A stretch of 33,778 bases of DNA, taken from positions 1 to 33,778 of the forward strand of contig JBHIFI010000017.1 in NCBI GenBank assembly GCA_046761005.1. Reading direction: 5' to 3'. The number at the start of each line of letters is the position of its first letter. Position 1 is the stretch's first letter. This stretch comes from JAGMCJ01 sp046761005 (GTDB taxonomy: Archaea > Thermoplasmatota > Thermoplasmata > RBG-16-68-12 > JAGMCJ01). Below the pieces are notes generated by a model. It worked only from the letters and a program-made list of their open reading frames with translations. It ran no database searches and was not told the DNA's origin. Below are positions 7,427-15,169 of this stretch, one piece after another. A program made the position numbers and the translations under genes.

Positions 7427-7876
7427 ATGAATGAAGAGGAGGTGACCGAGCAACTCAAGCGGGAATTTCCCGGAGGCGTTTCTGATTTCTCCGTTCCCAG
7501 AAGCCGGGTGGTAAGGTTTTCCGTTGATAGGGATAGACTGCGAGAGGTCTGCGCTCATCTCAAGAAGGAGCTCGGATTCGAGCATATCTCTCTCATCTCC
7601 GCCCTGGATTGGAGGGATCATTTCGAGTGCGTCTATCATATCACCTCCTATAGCTCAAAGCTCGTCGCCGAAATACACACGAAGATACCGAGAGAGGACC
7701 CGAAGGTGGACTCTGTTACCCCAGTCTGGCAGGGAGCCAATTATCACGAGAGGGAAGCGTACGACATGATGGGAATAGTCTTCGATGGCCATCCCAAACT
7801 GAAGAGAATTCTGCTTCCAGAGGACGTTACCTTCTATCCTCTTAGAAAGGACTTCAAGGAAGAGGCTGAAGAATGA
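7427..7876 (+). CDS. nuoC: Complex I subunit NuoC
   Basis: A 149-residue NuoC (30-kDa subunit) of the peripheral arm, not fused to NuoD. The signature is complete: YHEREAYDMMGIVFDGHPKL, then RILLPEDV and YPLRKDF. The ATG at 7427 follows GGTGA by about ten bases. It is the first gene of an eleven-gene run in which neighbouring genes overlap or lie within about four bases. The stop overlaps the nuoD start as ATGA. Confidence 0.96.
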   Translation: MNEEEVTEQLKREFPGGVSDFSVPRSRVVRFSVDRDRLREVCAHLKKELGFEHISLISALDWRDHFECVYHITSYSSKLVAEIHTKIPREDPKVDSVTPVWQGANYHEREAYDMMGIVFDGHPKLKRILLPEDVTFYPLRKDFKEEAEE

Positions 7877-8952
7877 CAAGGCTCTGGATCAACATGGGAC
7901 CGCAGCATCCTATGACTCACGGACTGTGGAATCTCAGGATACTCGTTGATGGTGAGACCGTCGTAGATGCGGAACCTCGGTTGGGTTACTTGCACAGGGG
8001 GATAGAGAAGCTCAGCGAGAAGAGGAATTACATTCAGATTATAACCCTAGCCGATAGGCTGTGCTACGTCTCATCTCTGTGCTGGAGTCATGCCTACTGC
8101 CTCGCTGTCGAGGAGATGATGGGACTTGAGATTCCCGAGCGGGCGAAGTACCTCAGAGTCATAGCACTGGAACTGCAAAGGCTCGCTTCCCACCTCACGT
8201 GGCTCATGGCCCTTGGTCCGGACGTGGGTCTCATAACCGCTCTCCTCTACTGCCTGAGGGAGAGGGAGTACTTTCTCGACCTTCTGCAGCTTCAAACGGG
8301 AGCGAGGATGAATCAGAACTATCCGAGGATAGGGGGAGTGAGTAGCGATATCCCGCGAAACTTCGAGGACAGGTGTGTCAAGACAATAGATAGATTCGAG
8401 AGGAAACTGGAGGACTACGACAAGCTCTTCCACGAGAGTTCCGCCTTCCTGCAGAGAATGCAGGGAGTCGGCTACCTCTCGAAAGAGGACGCCATGGAGT
8501 ACGGCGTCACGGGACCGAACATCAGGGGAAGCAACTGCAGGATCGATATCCGCGACCATGACCCATATGAGGTGTACGATCAGCTTGACTGGGAGGTTCA
8601 GGTTCAGAGGGAGGGCGACAGCCTCGCTCGCTACCATGTTCGTATGGGGGAGATGTTCGAGAGCTGCAGGATAATCAGGCAGGCATTGAAGAAGATGCCC
8701 GATGGCCCCGTCAGAGTGAAGCCGCCAATTCGGCCCAAGGGCGAGGCGTTCAGGAGAACAGAGGATGCGCGGGGAGAGGCGCTCTTCTATGTCGTCGGTA
8801 ATGGCGGTGAGTCGCCCTACCGCCTGAAGATAAGAAGCCCTATTTTTTGCACGATGACAGCGATTCCGAAGCTGCTGAGCGGGGTGAACGTAGCCGATGT
8901 CCTGGCGATAATGGGAAGCATCGATGTTTGTATCGGGGAGACGGATAAATGA
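7873..8952 (+). CDS. nuoD: Complex I subunit NuoD
   Basis: A 359-residue NuoD (49-kDa subunit), which forms the quinone-binding cavity with NuoB and descends from [NiFe]-hydrogenase large subunits. The quinone-site loop GPQHPMTHG is at residues 9-17. The sequence continues with PRLGYLHRGIEKL and GARMNQNYPRIGGV, and ends with the family tail MGSIDVCIGE. The hydrogenase nickel-ligating CxxC pairs are not seen, so this is a complex I subunit rather than a membrane-bound hydrogenase. The length is short compared with bacterial NuoD (about 390-400), as in other archaeal homologues. Confidence 0.96.
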   Translation: MTRLWINMGPQHPMTHGLWNLRILVDGETVVDAEPRLGYLHRGIEKLSEKRNYIQIITLADRLCYVSSLCWSHAYCLAVEEMMGLEIPERAKYLRVIALELQRLASHLTWLMALGPDVGLITALLYCLREREYFLDLLQLQTGARMNQNYPRIGGVSSDIPRNFEDRCVKTIDRFERKLEDYDKLFHESSAFLQRMQGVGYLSKEDAMEYGVTGPNIRGSNCRIDIRDHDPYEVYDQLDWEVQVQREGDSLARYHVRMGEMFESCRIIRQALKKMPDGPVRVKPPIRPKGEAFRRTEDARGEALFYVVGNGGESPYRLKIRSPIFCTMTAIPKLLSGVNVADVLAIMGSIDVCIGETDK

Positions 8953-10103
8953 GCGGTCTAATCGACCTCGGAGGATGGAGTCGAACGATATCCGCTTGGG
9001 TGAGTGGAATTCTCGCTTGGATCGCGGACACGCTGGGGAACTACATACCCATTTTTCGCGACCTCGCAAACTGGTTCAGAAGCGATGCGGTCGTCGAGTT
9101 CTGGGGACTTCTCATCGCCACTATCATAATGCTCGTATTCGCAGTCATCAATCTTCTCATTGTCCTCTGGATGGAGAGGAAGCTCTATGGAAGACTGCAG
9201 GACAGAAGGGGCGTGATGATTCCCGTTCCTTGGAAGAAGAAACAGAAGGGGACCGGCTTCCTCCAGAACATTGCAGACGGAATAAAGCTCTTCCAGAAGG
9301 AGAACATAACGCCTCGAAGCGGGGACAGTGCGATGTTCCACGCTGCCCCCGCGATCGTTTTCATATCTTCCATAATGGCCTACGCAGCTATCCCGCTGAG
9401 CACCACATTCGTGCTTGCGAATTTGGAGCTCGGCCTGATATTCATTGTGGCGATGTTCGCCCTGGCACCACTAGCAGTTCTCATAGCGGGCTGGGCGAGC
9501 AATAACAAGTACACGCTGATTGGCGGTATGAGAGGTGCCGCCCAGATGCTCGCATACGAGGTCCCCCTAATCCTCTGTGTCGTTGGTGTGGCAATACTCG
9601 CTGGTACGCTCAATCCAATAGAGCTGGTTTCCGCCCAACAGAAGACATCAATTCTGGGCATCGAGAACTGGTACTTCATACCCCAGTTCATTGGATTCAT
9701 CGTCTTCATGGTGGCGATCCTGGCGGAGCTGGAGAGGCTCCCCTTTGACATACCCGAGGCGGAGTCCGAGCTCGTCGAGGGTTGGCTCACTGAGATTAGC
9801 GGCATAAGATTCGGTCTCATCTTCATGTCCAAGTGGATAAAGGGCTGGGCGGCCGCTGCGCTCACGGTCCTCCTCTTCTTCGGCGGATGGTCCGGACCTG
9901 TCCTTCCACAAGAAATCTGGTTCCTACTAAAAACCTACTTGCTGTTTGCGTTCTTCGTCTGGATAACCTGGGCTCTCCCGAGGGTGAGAATAGATCAGAT
10001 ACTCAAGATAGGTTGGTACGAGCTCGTTCCGCTTTCTTTTGCGAGCATATTCATCGCCGTGGCTCTGAAGATATTGTCGCATGTCGGCTTGGGTTGGTTC
10101 TGA
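8949..10103 (+). CDS. nuoH: Complex I subunit NuoH
   Basis: A 384-residue NuoH, the membrane subunit that joins the peripheral arm to the proton pumps and forms part of the quinone tunnel. The conserved WMERKLYGRLQDRRG and PFDIPEAESELVEG loops are present, with about eight membrane helices. An N-terminal stretch of about 45 residues precedes the first core helix. The start overlaps nuoD by four bases, and the final TGA shares a base with the ATG of nuoI. Confidence 0.96.
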   Translation: MSGLIDLGGWSRTISAWVSGILAWIADTLGNYIPIFRDLANWFRSDAVVEFWGLLIATIIMLVFAVINLLIVLWMERKLYGRLQDRRGVMIPVPWKKKQKGTGFLQNIADGIKLFQKENITPRSGDSAMFHAAPAIVFISSIMAYAAIPLSTTFVLANLELGLIFIVAMFALAPLAVLIAGWASNNKYTLIGGMRGAAQMLAYEVPLILCVVGVAILAGTLNPIELVSAQQKTSILGIENWYFIPQFIGFIVFMVAILAELERLPFDIPEAESELVEGWLTEISGIRFGLIFMSKWIKGWAAAALTVLLFFGGWSGPVLPQEIWFLLKTYLLFAFFVWITWALPRVRIDQILKIGWYELVPLSFASIFIAVALKILSHVGLGWF

Positions 10104-10807
10104 TGAGGGAAATCAAGAGGTCAGGATTGATGGGGTATTTCCTCAAGCCCATGTTCGTCGTGATAAAGCAGACCTTCAAGTCACTGCTCAAGCCTGAAAC
10201 GATTCTGTATCCATACGAGAAAGAGGAGGAGAGAGAGGTCCTCAGGGAGAACTTCAGGGGAAACCATTCCATTGACTGGGGAAGGTGCATCGGCTGCTCG
10301 CTCTGCTCTAGGGTGTGTCCGAACGAGTGCATTTCGATGGAAAAGATAGAGGTCGAGAAGACCAAGTCCATGAGATCTATTCAGGACGAGAAGAAAGGCC
10401 ATATTACGAGACCAGGTGTGGATATAGGAAGGTGCCTCTACTGCGGCAACTGCGGTGAATACTGCCCGACAAGCGCGTGGGAGTACACGACGATATGCGA
10501 GCTCGCCGAGCCTACGCGGGAGGAGCTAATCCTCTCAGCGGAGAGCATTCGAAAGGGGGTGGAAGGCGAGAGGGTGCCCGTTGTCAACAAGATAGAGGAG
10601 AACCCGCACCTCGATGTGGAGACATGCATCGGATGCAAGCGCTGCGAGAGGAACTGTCCCACAAGATGCATAGAGATGGTTCCTGGCCCAAAGATGAGGA
10701 AGGAGAAGCCCATCCCTATTCCCAAGTTCGACTATTCGGTTTGCGTGGGCTGCAAGACCTGCGTGGAGGTTTGCCCCTCGGACTCCCTGTGGATGGAGGT
10801 GGCCTAA
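10103..10807 (+). CDS. nuoI: Complex I subunit NuoI with four [4Fe-4S] motifs
   Basis: A 234-residue iron-sulphur subunit that starts at ATG 10103, sharing one base with the nuoH stop. Four complete CxxCxxCxxxC(P) motifs can be read: C62/65/68/72, C111/114/117/121, C175/178/181/185 and C214/217/220/224. The first pair, separated by about 40 residues, matches NuoI clusters N6a and N6b. The second pair forms an added two-cluster ferredoxin domain at the C-terminus. Ordinary NuoI has two clusters and about 160-180 residues. The extension could lengthen the electron path or provide a docking site for a soluble donor, which fits the absence of NuoEFG. The 90 codons open upstream of 10103 overlap nuoH and are a shadow. 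Confidence 0.93.
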   Translation: MREIKRSGLMGYFLKPMFVVIKQTFKSLLKPETILYPYEKEEEREVLRENFRGNHSIDWGRCIGCSLCSRVCPNECISMEKIEVEKTKSMRSIQDEKKGHITRPGVDIGRCLYCGNCGEYCPTSAWEYTTICELAEPTREELILSAESIRKGVEGERVPVVNKIEENPHLDVETCIGCKRCERNCPTRCIEMVPGPKMRKEKPIPIPKFDYSVCVGCKTCVEVCPSDSLWMEVA

Positions 10808-10810
10808 CTG

Positions 10811-11062
10811 GTGGCTTGGGACCTCATCTGGTTTCTGGGCCTTTCCGTGATAGAGGTCCTAGCCAGCCTCATGGTCGTCCTCTCCAGAAGACTTGTTCAC
10901 AGCGCGTTCTGGCTCGCTGTCACGCTCATCACCATGGGAGGGATATACATCCTCCTGAGGTCAGAGTTTGTCGCACTCATTCAGATACTCGTTTACGCGG
11001 GCGCGGTTCCCGTCCTCTTCATGTTCGGAATAATGCTCACTCGAAGGGGTGAGGAGCAGTGA
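10811..11062 (+). CDS. nuoJ: Complex I subunit NuoJ, N-terminal half
   Basis: An 83-residue protein equal to the first three helices of NuoJ. The third-helix region ALIQILVYAGAVPVLFMFGIML is the segment bearing the pi-bulge that moves during turnover in known complex I structures. It starts with GTG at 10811, three bases after nuoI. Its stop overlaps the GTG of the second half. Splitting of NuoJ into two genes is also seen in methanogen fpo clusters. Confidence 0.9.
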   Translation: MAWDLIWFLGLSVIEVLASLMVVLSRRLVHSAFWLAVTLITMGGIYILLRSEFVALIQILVYAGAVPVLFMFGIMLTRRGEEQ

Positions 11063-11307
11063 GAAAGGTCTTCCTCGCCCTCGTCCCCGCTTTTCTACTC
11101 ACGATAGTTCTGATAGTCCTAGTTGTGTCAGTTTCCTGGACGGAGGTGATGAAGGAGGAAGGAAAGGAAGAGAGCACTCAGGTTCCGACCGTCGAAGTGG
11201 CAAAGTATGCGTTTGAGGACTTCGGGTTCGCGCTTGTCGTTCTAGGCCTTCTTCTGGCTGCCGCCATAATCGCTGGTACATTTCTTGCAATGGAGGAGAG
11301 AGATTGA
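11059..11307 (+). CDS. Complex I subunit NuoJ, C-terminal half
   Basis: An 82-residue protein with one helix at the N-terminus, a charged loop (VMKEEGKEES), and a second helix after AKYAFEDFGFALVVLG. It matches the last two helices of NuoJ. GTG at 11059 overlaps the stop of the first half by four bases. The total for the two halves (165 residues) equals an intact NuoJ, so nothing is missing. Confidence 0.85.
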   Translation: MRKVFLALVPAFLLTIVLIVLVVSVSWTEVMKEEGKEESTQVPTVEVAKYAFEDFGFALVVLGLLLAAAIIAGTFLAMEERD

Positions 11308-11618
11308 TTCCGCTGGAGTACGAACTGGCATTGGCGGGCATTCTCTTCGGCATCGGTATATATGGCATCCTGCGACGGAAGAATGCGATCATCGTCCTGA
11401 TGTCCGTTGAGATCATACTCAATGCTGCGATAATGAATCTGGTGGCATTCTCCTCCTACGCCGTCAATCCGATAAGAGGTGATCCTGCGGGTCAGGTCTT
11501 CGCTGTGCTCGCCATCGCCGTTGCAGCTGGCGAAGTATGCATCGGCCTTGGGATATACATCGTCTATTTCCGAGCTCGAAAATCGATAGATCTCGAAGAG
11601 GCCACAGCGTTGAGGTGA
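11304..11618 (+). CDS. nuoK: Complex I subunit NuoK
   Basis: A 104-residue, three-helix NuoK, homologous to MrpC-type antiporter subunits. The two membrane glutamates of the proton path are visible in LMSVEIILNAA and AVAAGEVCIGLG. It starts with TTG at 11304 inside the previous stop region (ATTGA overlap). Confidence 0.94.
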   Translation: MIPLEYELALAGILFGIGIYGILRRKNAIIVLMSVEIILNAAIMNLVAFSSYAVNPIRGDPAGQVFAVLAIAVAAGEVCIGLGIYIVYFRARKSIDLEEATALR

Positions 11619-11622
11619 CGAG

Positions 11623-13632
11623 ATGCACGAGTATGCCTACGCCATAATCATAGTTGCGGCTCCTCTCATCGCCTTCGTGCTCACTATCCTCTTCGGCAAG
11701 TACACATGGGAAGGCGGCGCCGCGATCATAATTGGAGCGGTAGGTGTCTCTTTCATCGTTTCTCTAATCCTTTTCATTCAGGTCCTCAGTGCTGGTGCGA
11801 TAGACGTTGGTGTTTCTGAAGAGGTGATATTGTATGACTGGATTGAGCCAATCCAGTTCGGTCTGCTCATAGACAACCTCTCCTCTTTCATGCTTCTTCT
11901 TGTCTCCTTCCTATGTCTCATAATCGCCATCTATTCCGTAGGATATATGGCGGAGGACGAATCAAAGGTGAGGTACTACGCCGAGATCTCACTCTTCACT
12001 GCAGGTATGCTCGGAACCGTCAGCGCCAACAACTTCCTTCAATTCCTAATCTTCTGGGAGACGATGGGTCTCTGTTCCTATCTCCTCATTGGGTTTTGGT
12101 ACCACAAACCAGAGGCTGCAAGCGCGGCCAAGAAGGCTTTTCTTGTCACGAGGGTCGGAGACCTATTGTTCCTCATAGGAATAATCGTCATATTCATCTC
12201 TCTCGGAACATTCAACATCCTTGATATTCAGGAAATGGGACTTCCCGCTGGTCTCATACACGTCGTTCCGCTCCTTCTCTTTGGCGGAGCGGTGGGAAAG
12301 AGCGCGCAGTTCCCCCTGCACATTTGGCTGCCGGACGCAATGGAAGGTCCGACGACGGTAAGCGCTCTCATTCATGCCGCCACGATGGTCAAGGCTGGAG
12401 TCTACCTCGTTGCGAGGAGCTTCCCGCTCGTTGCCGCTTCGGATGTGGCCTCAATCACCGTTCTTACCATCGGAGGATTCACCGCCATTTTCGCGTCAAC
12501 AATGGCGCTTGCGGCATTCGATATAAAGAGGGTCCTCGCCTACTCGACAATCAGCCAGATCGGCTATATGGTCTTAGGATTGGGAGCTGCAGCTCTACTG
12601 TTCGAGCCATACCATGCCTCTCACGGCTACACTGCTTCCCTCTTCCATCTGATGAATCACGCGTTCTTCAAGGCGCTTCTGTTCCTCGCATCTGGCTGTG
12701 TGATTCACGCGGTCGGGAGCAATGACATGCGACTGATGGGCGGGCTCCATTCGAAGATGAAGATAACCTCGATGACCATGCTCTTCGGGGCGATAGCGAT
12801 AGCCGGAATCCCTCCGTTCAGCGGTTTCTGGAGCAAGGATGCCATCTTGCATGAAGTGTTTGCTGCGGGCGAACATGGAGCATTTTTCACGCTGATTTGG
12901 GTGCTCGGAGTGGTGACTGCCTTCCTAACGGCCTTCTACATCTTCCGTATGTGGTTCCTCACGTTCGCGGGCAAAACCCGATCGGACATCGAGCCTCACG
13001 AAGCCCCGCGGGTTATGACATATCCGCTCATCGTTCTGGCGATCTTCGCATTGTGTTCAGGCCTTCTTCCCTTCCTCATGGGCGGATTCGGTCATCTCAT
13101 CTCATACGGCGGATTCATCGAGGAGGGCGCCCTCGAGCTGCTCGTTGGCGTGTTCGCCAGCCCCTTGACATACATCACTCTCCTCGTTGCAATAGCGGGC
13201 ATATTCCTCGCCTATCTCGTCTACTACAAGCAGAGAATTCCCTCGGACGTATTCGTCTCATCGGGAGCTGGGAGATCGCTACAGAAGCTCCTGGTCCATA
13301 GATACTACCTCGATGCGGCGTATCGTGGCTTCGGCCTTCATGTCGGTACTGGAATTGCGAAAGCCTCCGACTGGTTCGACCGTTACATTATCGATGGCTT
13401 TGTGAATGGCTCCGCCAAGCTCGGTCTTCTCATGAGTAAGGGGACGGATGATTTCGACAGAAGGGGCGTAGACGGGCTCGTAGACGGCATCGCCGATGCG
13501 ATTACTGGCTCAAGCAACAAGGCGAGGGCGAGGCAGAAGGGTCAGATTCAGGTCTATCTTGCGGCAATGGTCATGGGAATATTCGTTGCAGCCGTCATAG
13601 TGCTGATCTACATCTTCGCGGGAGGTTCCTAG
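11623..13632 (+). CDS. nuoL: Complex I subunit NuoL with lengthened lateral helix
   Basis: A 669-residue NuoL, the distal antiporter-like pump. Key charged residues are in place: E146 (FLIFWETMGL), K226 (GGAVGKSAQFP), K257 (HAATMVKAGVYL) and K405 (GFWSKDAI). The C-terminus carries the amphipathic lateral helix and a last transmembrane anchor. From YYLDAAY (561) to GQIQVY (640) there are about 80 residues, against about 50 in E. coli and, as I recall, about 58 in many other NuoL. The excess is explained by an internal duplication: FDRYIIDGFVNG at 585-596 recurs as FDRRGVDGLVDG at 611-622. A longer lateral helix is the partner feature expected when a second NuoM is inserted in the arm. Confidence 0.96.
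   Translation: MHEYAYAIIIVAAPLIAFVLTILFGKYTWEGGAAIIIGAVGVSFIVSLILFIQVLSAGAIDVGVSEEVILYDWIEPIQFGLLIDNLSSFMLLLVSFLCLIIAIYSVGYMAEDESKVRYYAEISLFTAGMLGTVSANNFLQFLIFWETMGLCSYLLIGFWYHKPEAASAAKKAFLVTRVGDLLFLIGIIVIFISLGTFNILDIQEMGLPAGLIHVVPLLLFGGAVGKSAQFPLHIWLPDAMEGPTTVSALIHAATMVKAGVYLVARSFPLVAASDVASITVLTIGGFTAIFASTMALAAFDIKRVLAYSTISQIGYMVLGLGAAALLFEPYHASHGYTASLFHLMNHAFFKALLFLASGCVIHAVGSNDMRLMGGLHSKMKITSMTMLFGAIAIAGIPPFSGFWSKDAILHEVFAAGEHGAFFTLIWVLGVVTAFLTAFYIFRMWFLTFAGKTRSDIEPHEAPRVMTYPLIVLAIFALCSGLLPFLMGGFGHLISYGGFIEEGALELLVGVFASPLTYITLLVAIAGIFLAYLVYYKQRIPSDVFVSSGAGRSLQKLLVHRYYLDAAYRGFGLHVGTGIAKASDWFDRYIIDGFVNGSAKLGLLMSKGTDDFDRRGVDGLVDGIADAITGSSNKARARQKGQIQVYLAAMVMGIFVAAVIVLIYIFAGGS
13375..13530 (+). 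repeat. 26-residue tandem duplication in the NuoL lateral helix
   Basis: Two coding units of 78 bases: residues 585-610 beginning FDRYIIDGFVNGSAKL, and residues 611-636 beginning FDRRGVDGLVDGIADA. Identical positions between the first 16 residues include F, D, R, D, G, V, G and A. The DNA repeats have diverged, so the duplication is old and retained. At 1.5 angstrom per helical residue, 26 residues add about 39 angstrom. Confidence 0.75.
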
Positions 13633-13633
13633 C

Positions 13634-15169
13634 GTGCAGTTTCCAATCCTCAGCTTGCTGATCCTCATTACCTTCATCGCGTCATTGCTCACCATCGTTA
13701 GCGGGAAGCGTTACGCGAAGTGGGTGGCTCTAGTCTTTGCTGTCATCGCCCTCGCACTCTCCATCATCCTTCTTCTCGCGTTCCTCCCTGACAGCTTCCT
13801 CGTTCTAGATTCGGATCCGACTGGAAGATTCATAGCCTACGAGAAATACCCATGGGCCGAGAGCTTCGGTCTCAACTACATCGTGGGTGTCGACGGTCTC
13901 TCCGCGCCCCTCGTTTTCCTCACTCAGCTTCTTGTTTTGATGGGTCTTGTTTTCTCATGGAAGAAGGAGGAGCGCCCCCACCAGTTTTTCGGTCTTCTTC
14001 TCCTCATAGGCCTCGCCATAACTGGTGTCTTTGTTTCGCTGGACCTCTTCGTTTTCTTCATCTTCTGGGAGCTGGTCCTCATCCCCATGTACTTCTTCAT
14101 AGCAATATGGGGAGGTCCAAACAGGCACTATGCGTCGATGAAGTTTCTGATTTACACTCACGTGGGTAGCGTTGTGATGCTTCTTGGAATATTCGCCCTA
14201 TACCTCAATTCTGATGCTATCACTGGCACGGCGAGCAGGACATTCGACCTTGTAGCTCTCCTCGAAGCCGCTCGGCTTGATCCTGCCTTCCTTGGGCTGA
14301 GTTTCCAGGTTCCCCTCTTCATCGCATTCCTATTCGGCTTCGGCGTGAAGATGCCCATGGTTCCCTTCCATACTTGGCTTCCGGACGCGCATGTGGAAGC
14401 TCCAACGGCGGGCTCAGTGATTCTGGCGGGCCTCCTGTTGAAGATGGGTGGTTACGGCATATTCAGGATATCTCTCGGCGTTCTTCCCGCAGCTTCTCAT
14501 GAGCTCTGGTGGCTTCTCGCCATCTTTGGAATCGTGAGCTTGGTATACGCCGCCTTCGTTTGCTTGGCTCAGACGGACCTCAAGAGGCTCGTTGCCTACT
14601 CGAGCATAAGCCACATGGGATTCGTTCTTCTGGGTGCATCGACCATGACGGTTGTCGGCATTACAGGAGGCATATTCCAGATGTTCAATCATGGTCTCAT
14701 TACTGCAGTCCTCTTCATGCTCGCTGGCTCTGTCAAGCACGCAACGGGCACGAGGGACATCCCCCGCCTGAGCGGTCTTTCCTCGGTGATGCCCAAGTTC
14801 TCCTTCTTCCTCATTGTGGGCTTCTTCGCTTCCATGGGGCTCCCCGGTCTGAACGGCTTCGTGAGCGAGTTTCTCGTATTCCTTGGAGCGTACAAGCTCT
14901 TCAGTACAATCGAGCTGGGCAAGTTGTTGATAATCCCTCTTCTTGGAGTCGTCGTGACAGCCGCATACTATCTTTGGACGCTCCACAAGGTCATCCTTGG
15001 CAAGCTGAAGGAATCGTTGGCGGGCGTGTCCGATATTCCTGACCATGAGGTTCTCCCTCTTGCTGTGTTGGTCTTCATGATAATCCTTCTAGGGCTCTAC
15101 CCAACACCCGTCATTGGGGTGATAAAGCCAGAGGCCGTTGTTCTAAACGTACTACTAGGGGGTCCGTAG
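13634..15169 (+). CDS. nuoM: Complex I subunit NuoM, first copy
   Basis: A 511-residue antiporter-like pump subunit of about 14 helices, starting with GTG at 13634, one base after nuoL. Residues needed for pumping are present: E146 (FFIFWELVLIPMYF), K239 (GFGVKMPMVPFHTWLPDAH), K270 (LAGLLLKMGGYG) and the helix-12 glutamate E412 (GFVSEFLVFLG). The order L-M-M-N differs from the usual L-M-N. It is directly followed, with no spacer, by a second NuoM. Confidence 0.95.
   Translation: MQFPILSLLILITFIASLLTIVSGKRYAKWVALVFAVIALALSIILLLAFLPDSFLVLDSDPTGRFIAYEKYPWAESFGLNYIVGVDGLSAPLVFLTQLLVLMGLVFSWKKEERPHQFFGLLLLIGLAITGVFVSLDLFVFFIFWELVLIPMYFFIAIWGGPNRHYASMKFLIYTHVGSVVMLLGIFALYLNSDAITGTASRTFDLVALLEAARLDPAFLGLSFQVPLFIAFLFGFGVKMPMVPFHTWLPDAHVEAPTAGSVILAGLLLKMGGYGIFRISLGVLPAASHELWWLLAIFGIVSLVYAAFVCLAQTDLKRLVAYSSISHMGFVLLGASTMTVVGITGGIFQMFNHGLITAVLFMLAGSVKHATGTRDIPRLSGLSSVMPKFSFFLIVGFFASMGLPGLNGFVSEFLVFLGAYKLFSTIELGKLLIIPLLGVVVTAAYYLWTLHKVILGKLKESLAGVSDIPDHEVLPLAVLVFMIILLGLYPTPVIGVIKPEAVVLNVLLGGP

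Noticed and set aside
8071..9069. Long leftward frame of 332 codons opposite nuoD
   Set aside because: Length comes from the biased codon use of nuoD on the other strand; nuoD is unambiguous and the antisense protein has no family features.
9833..10102. Ninety extra codons upstream of the NuoI start
   Set aside because: They overlap the end of nuoH in another frame, and the ATG at 10103 gives the normal NuoI N-terminus and coupling.
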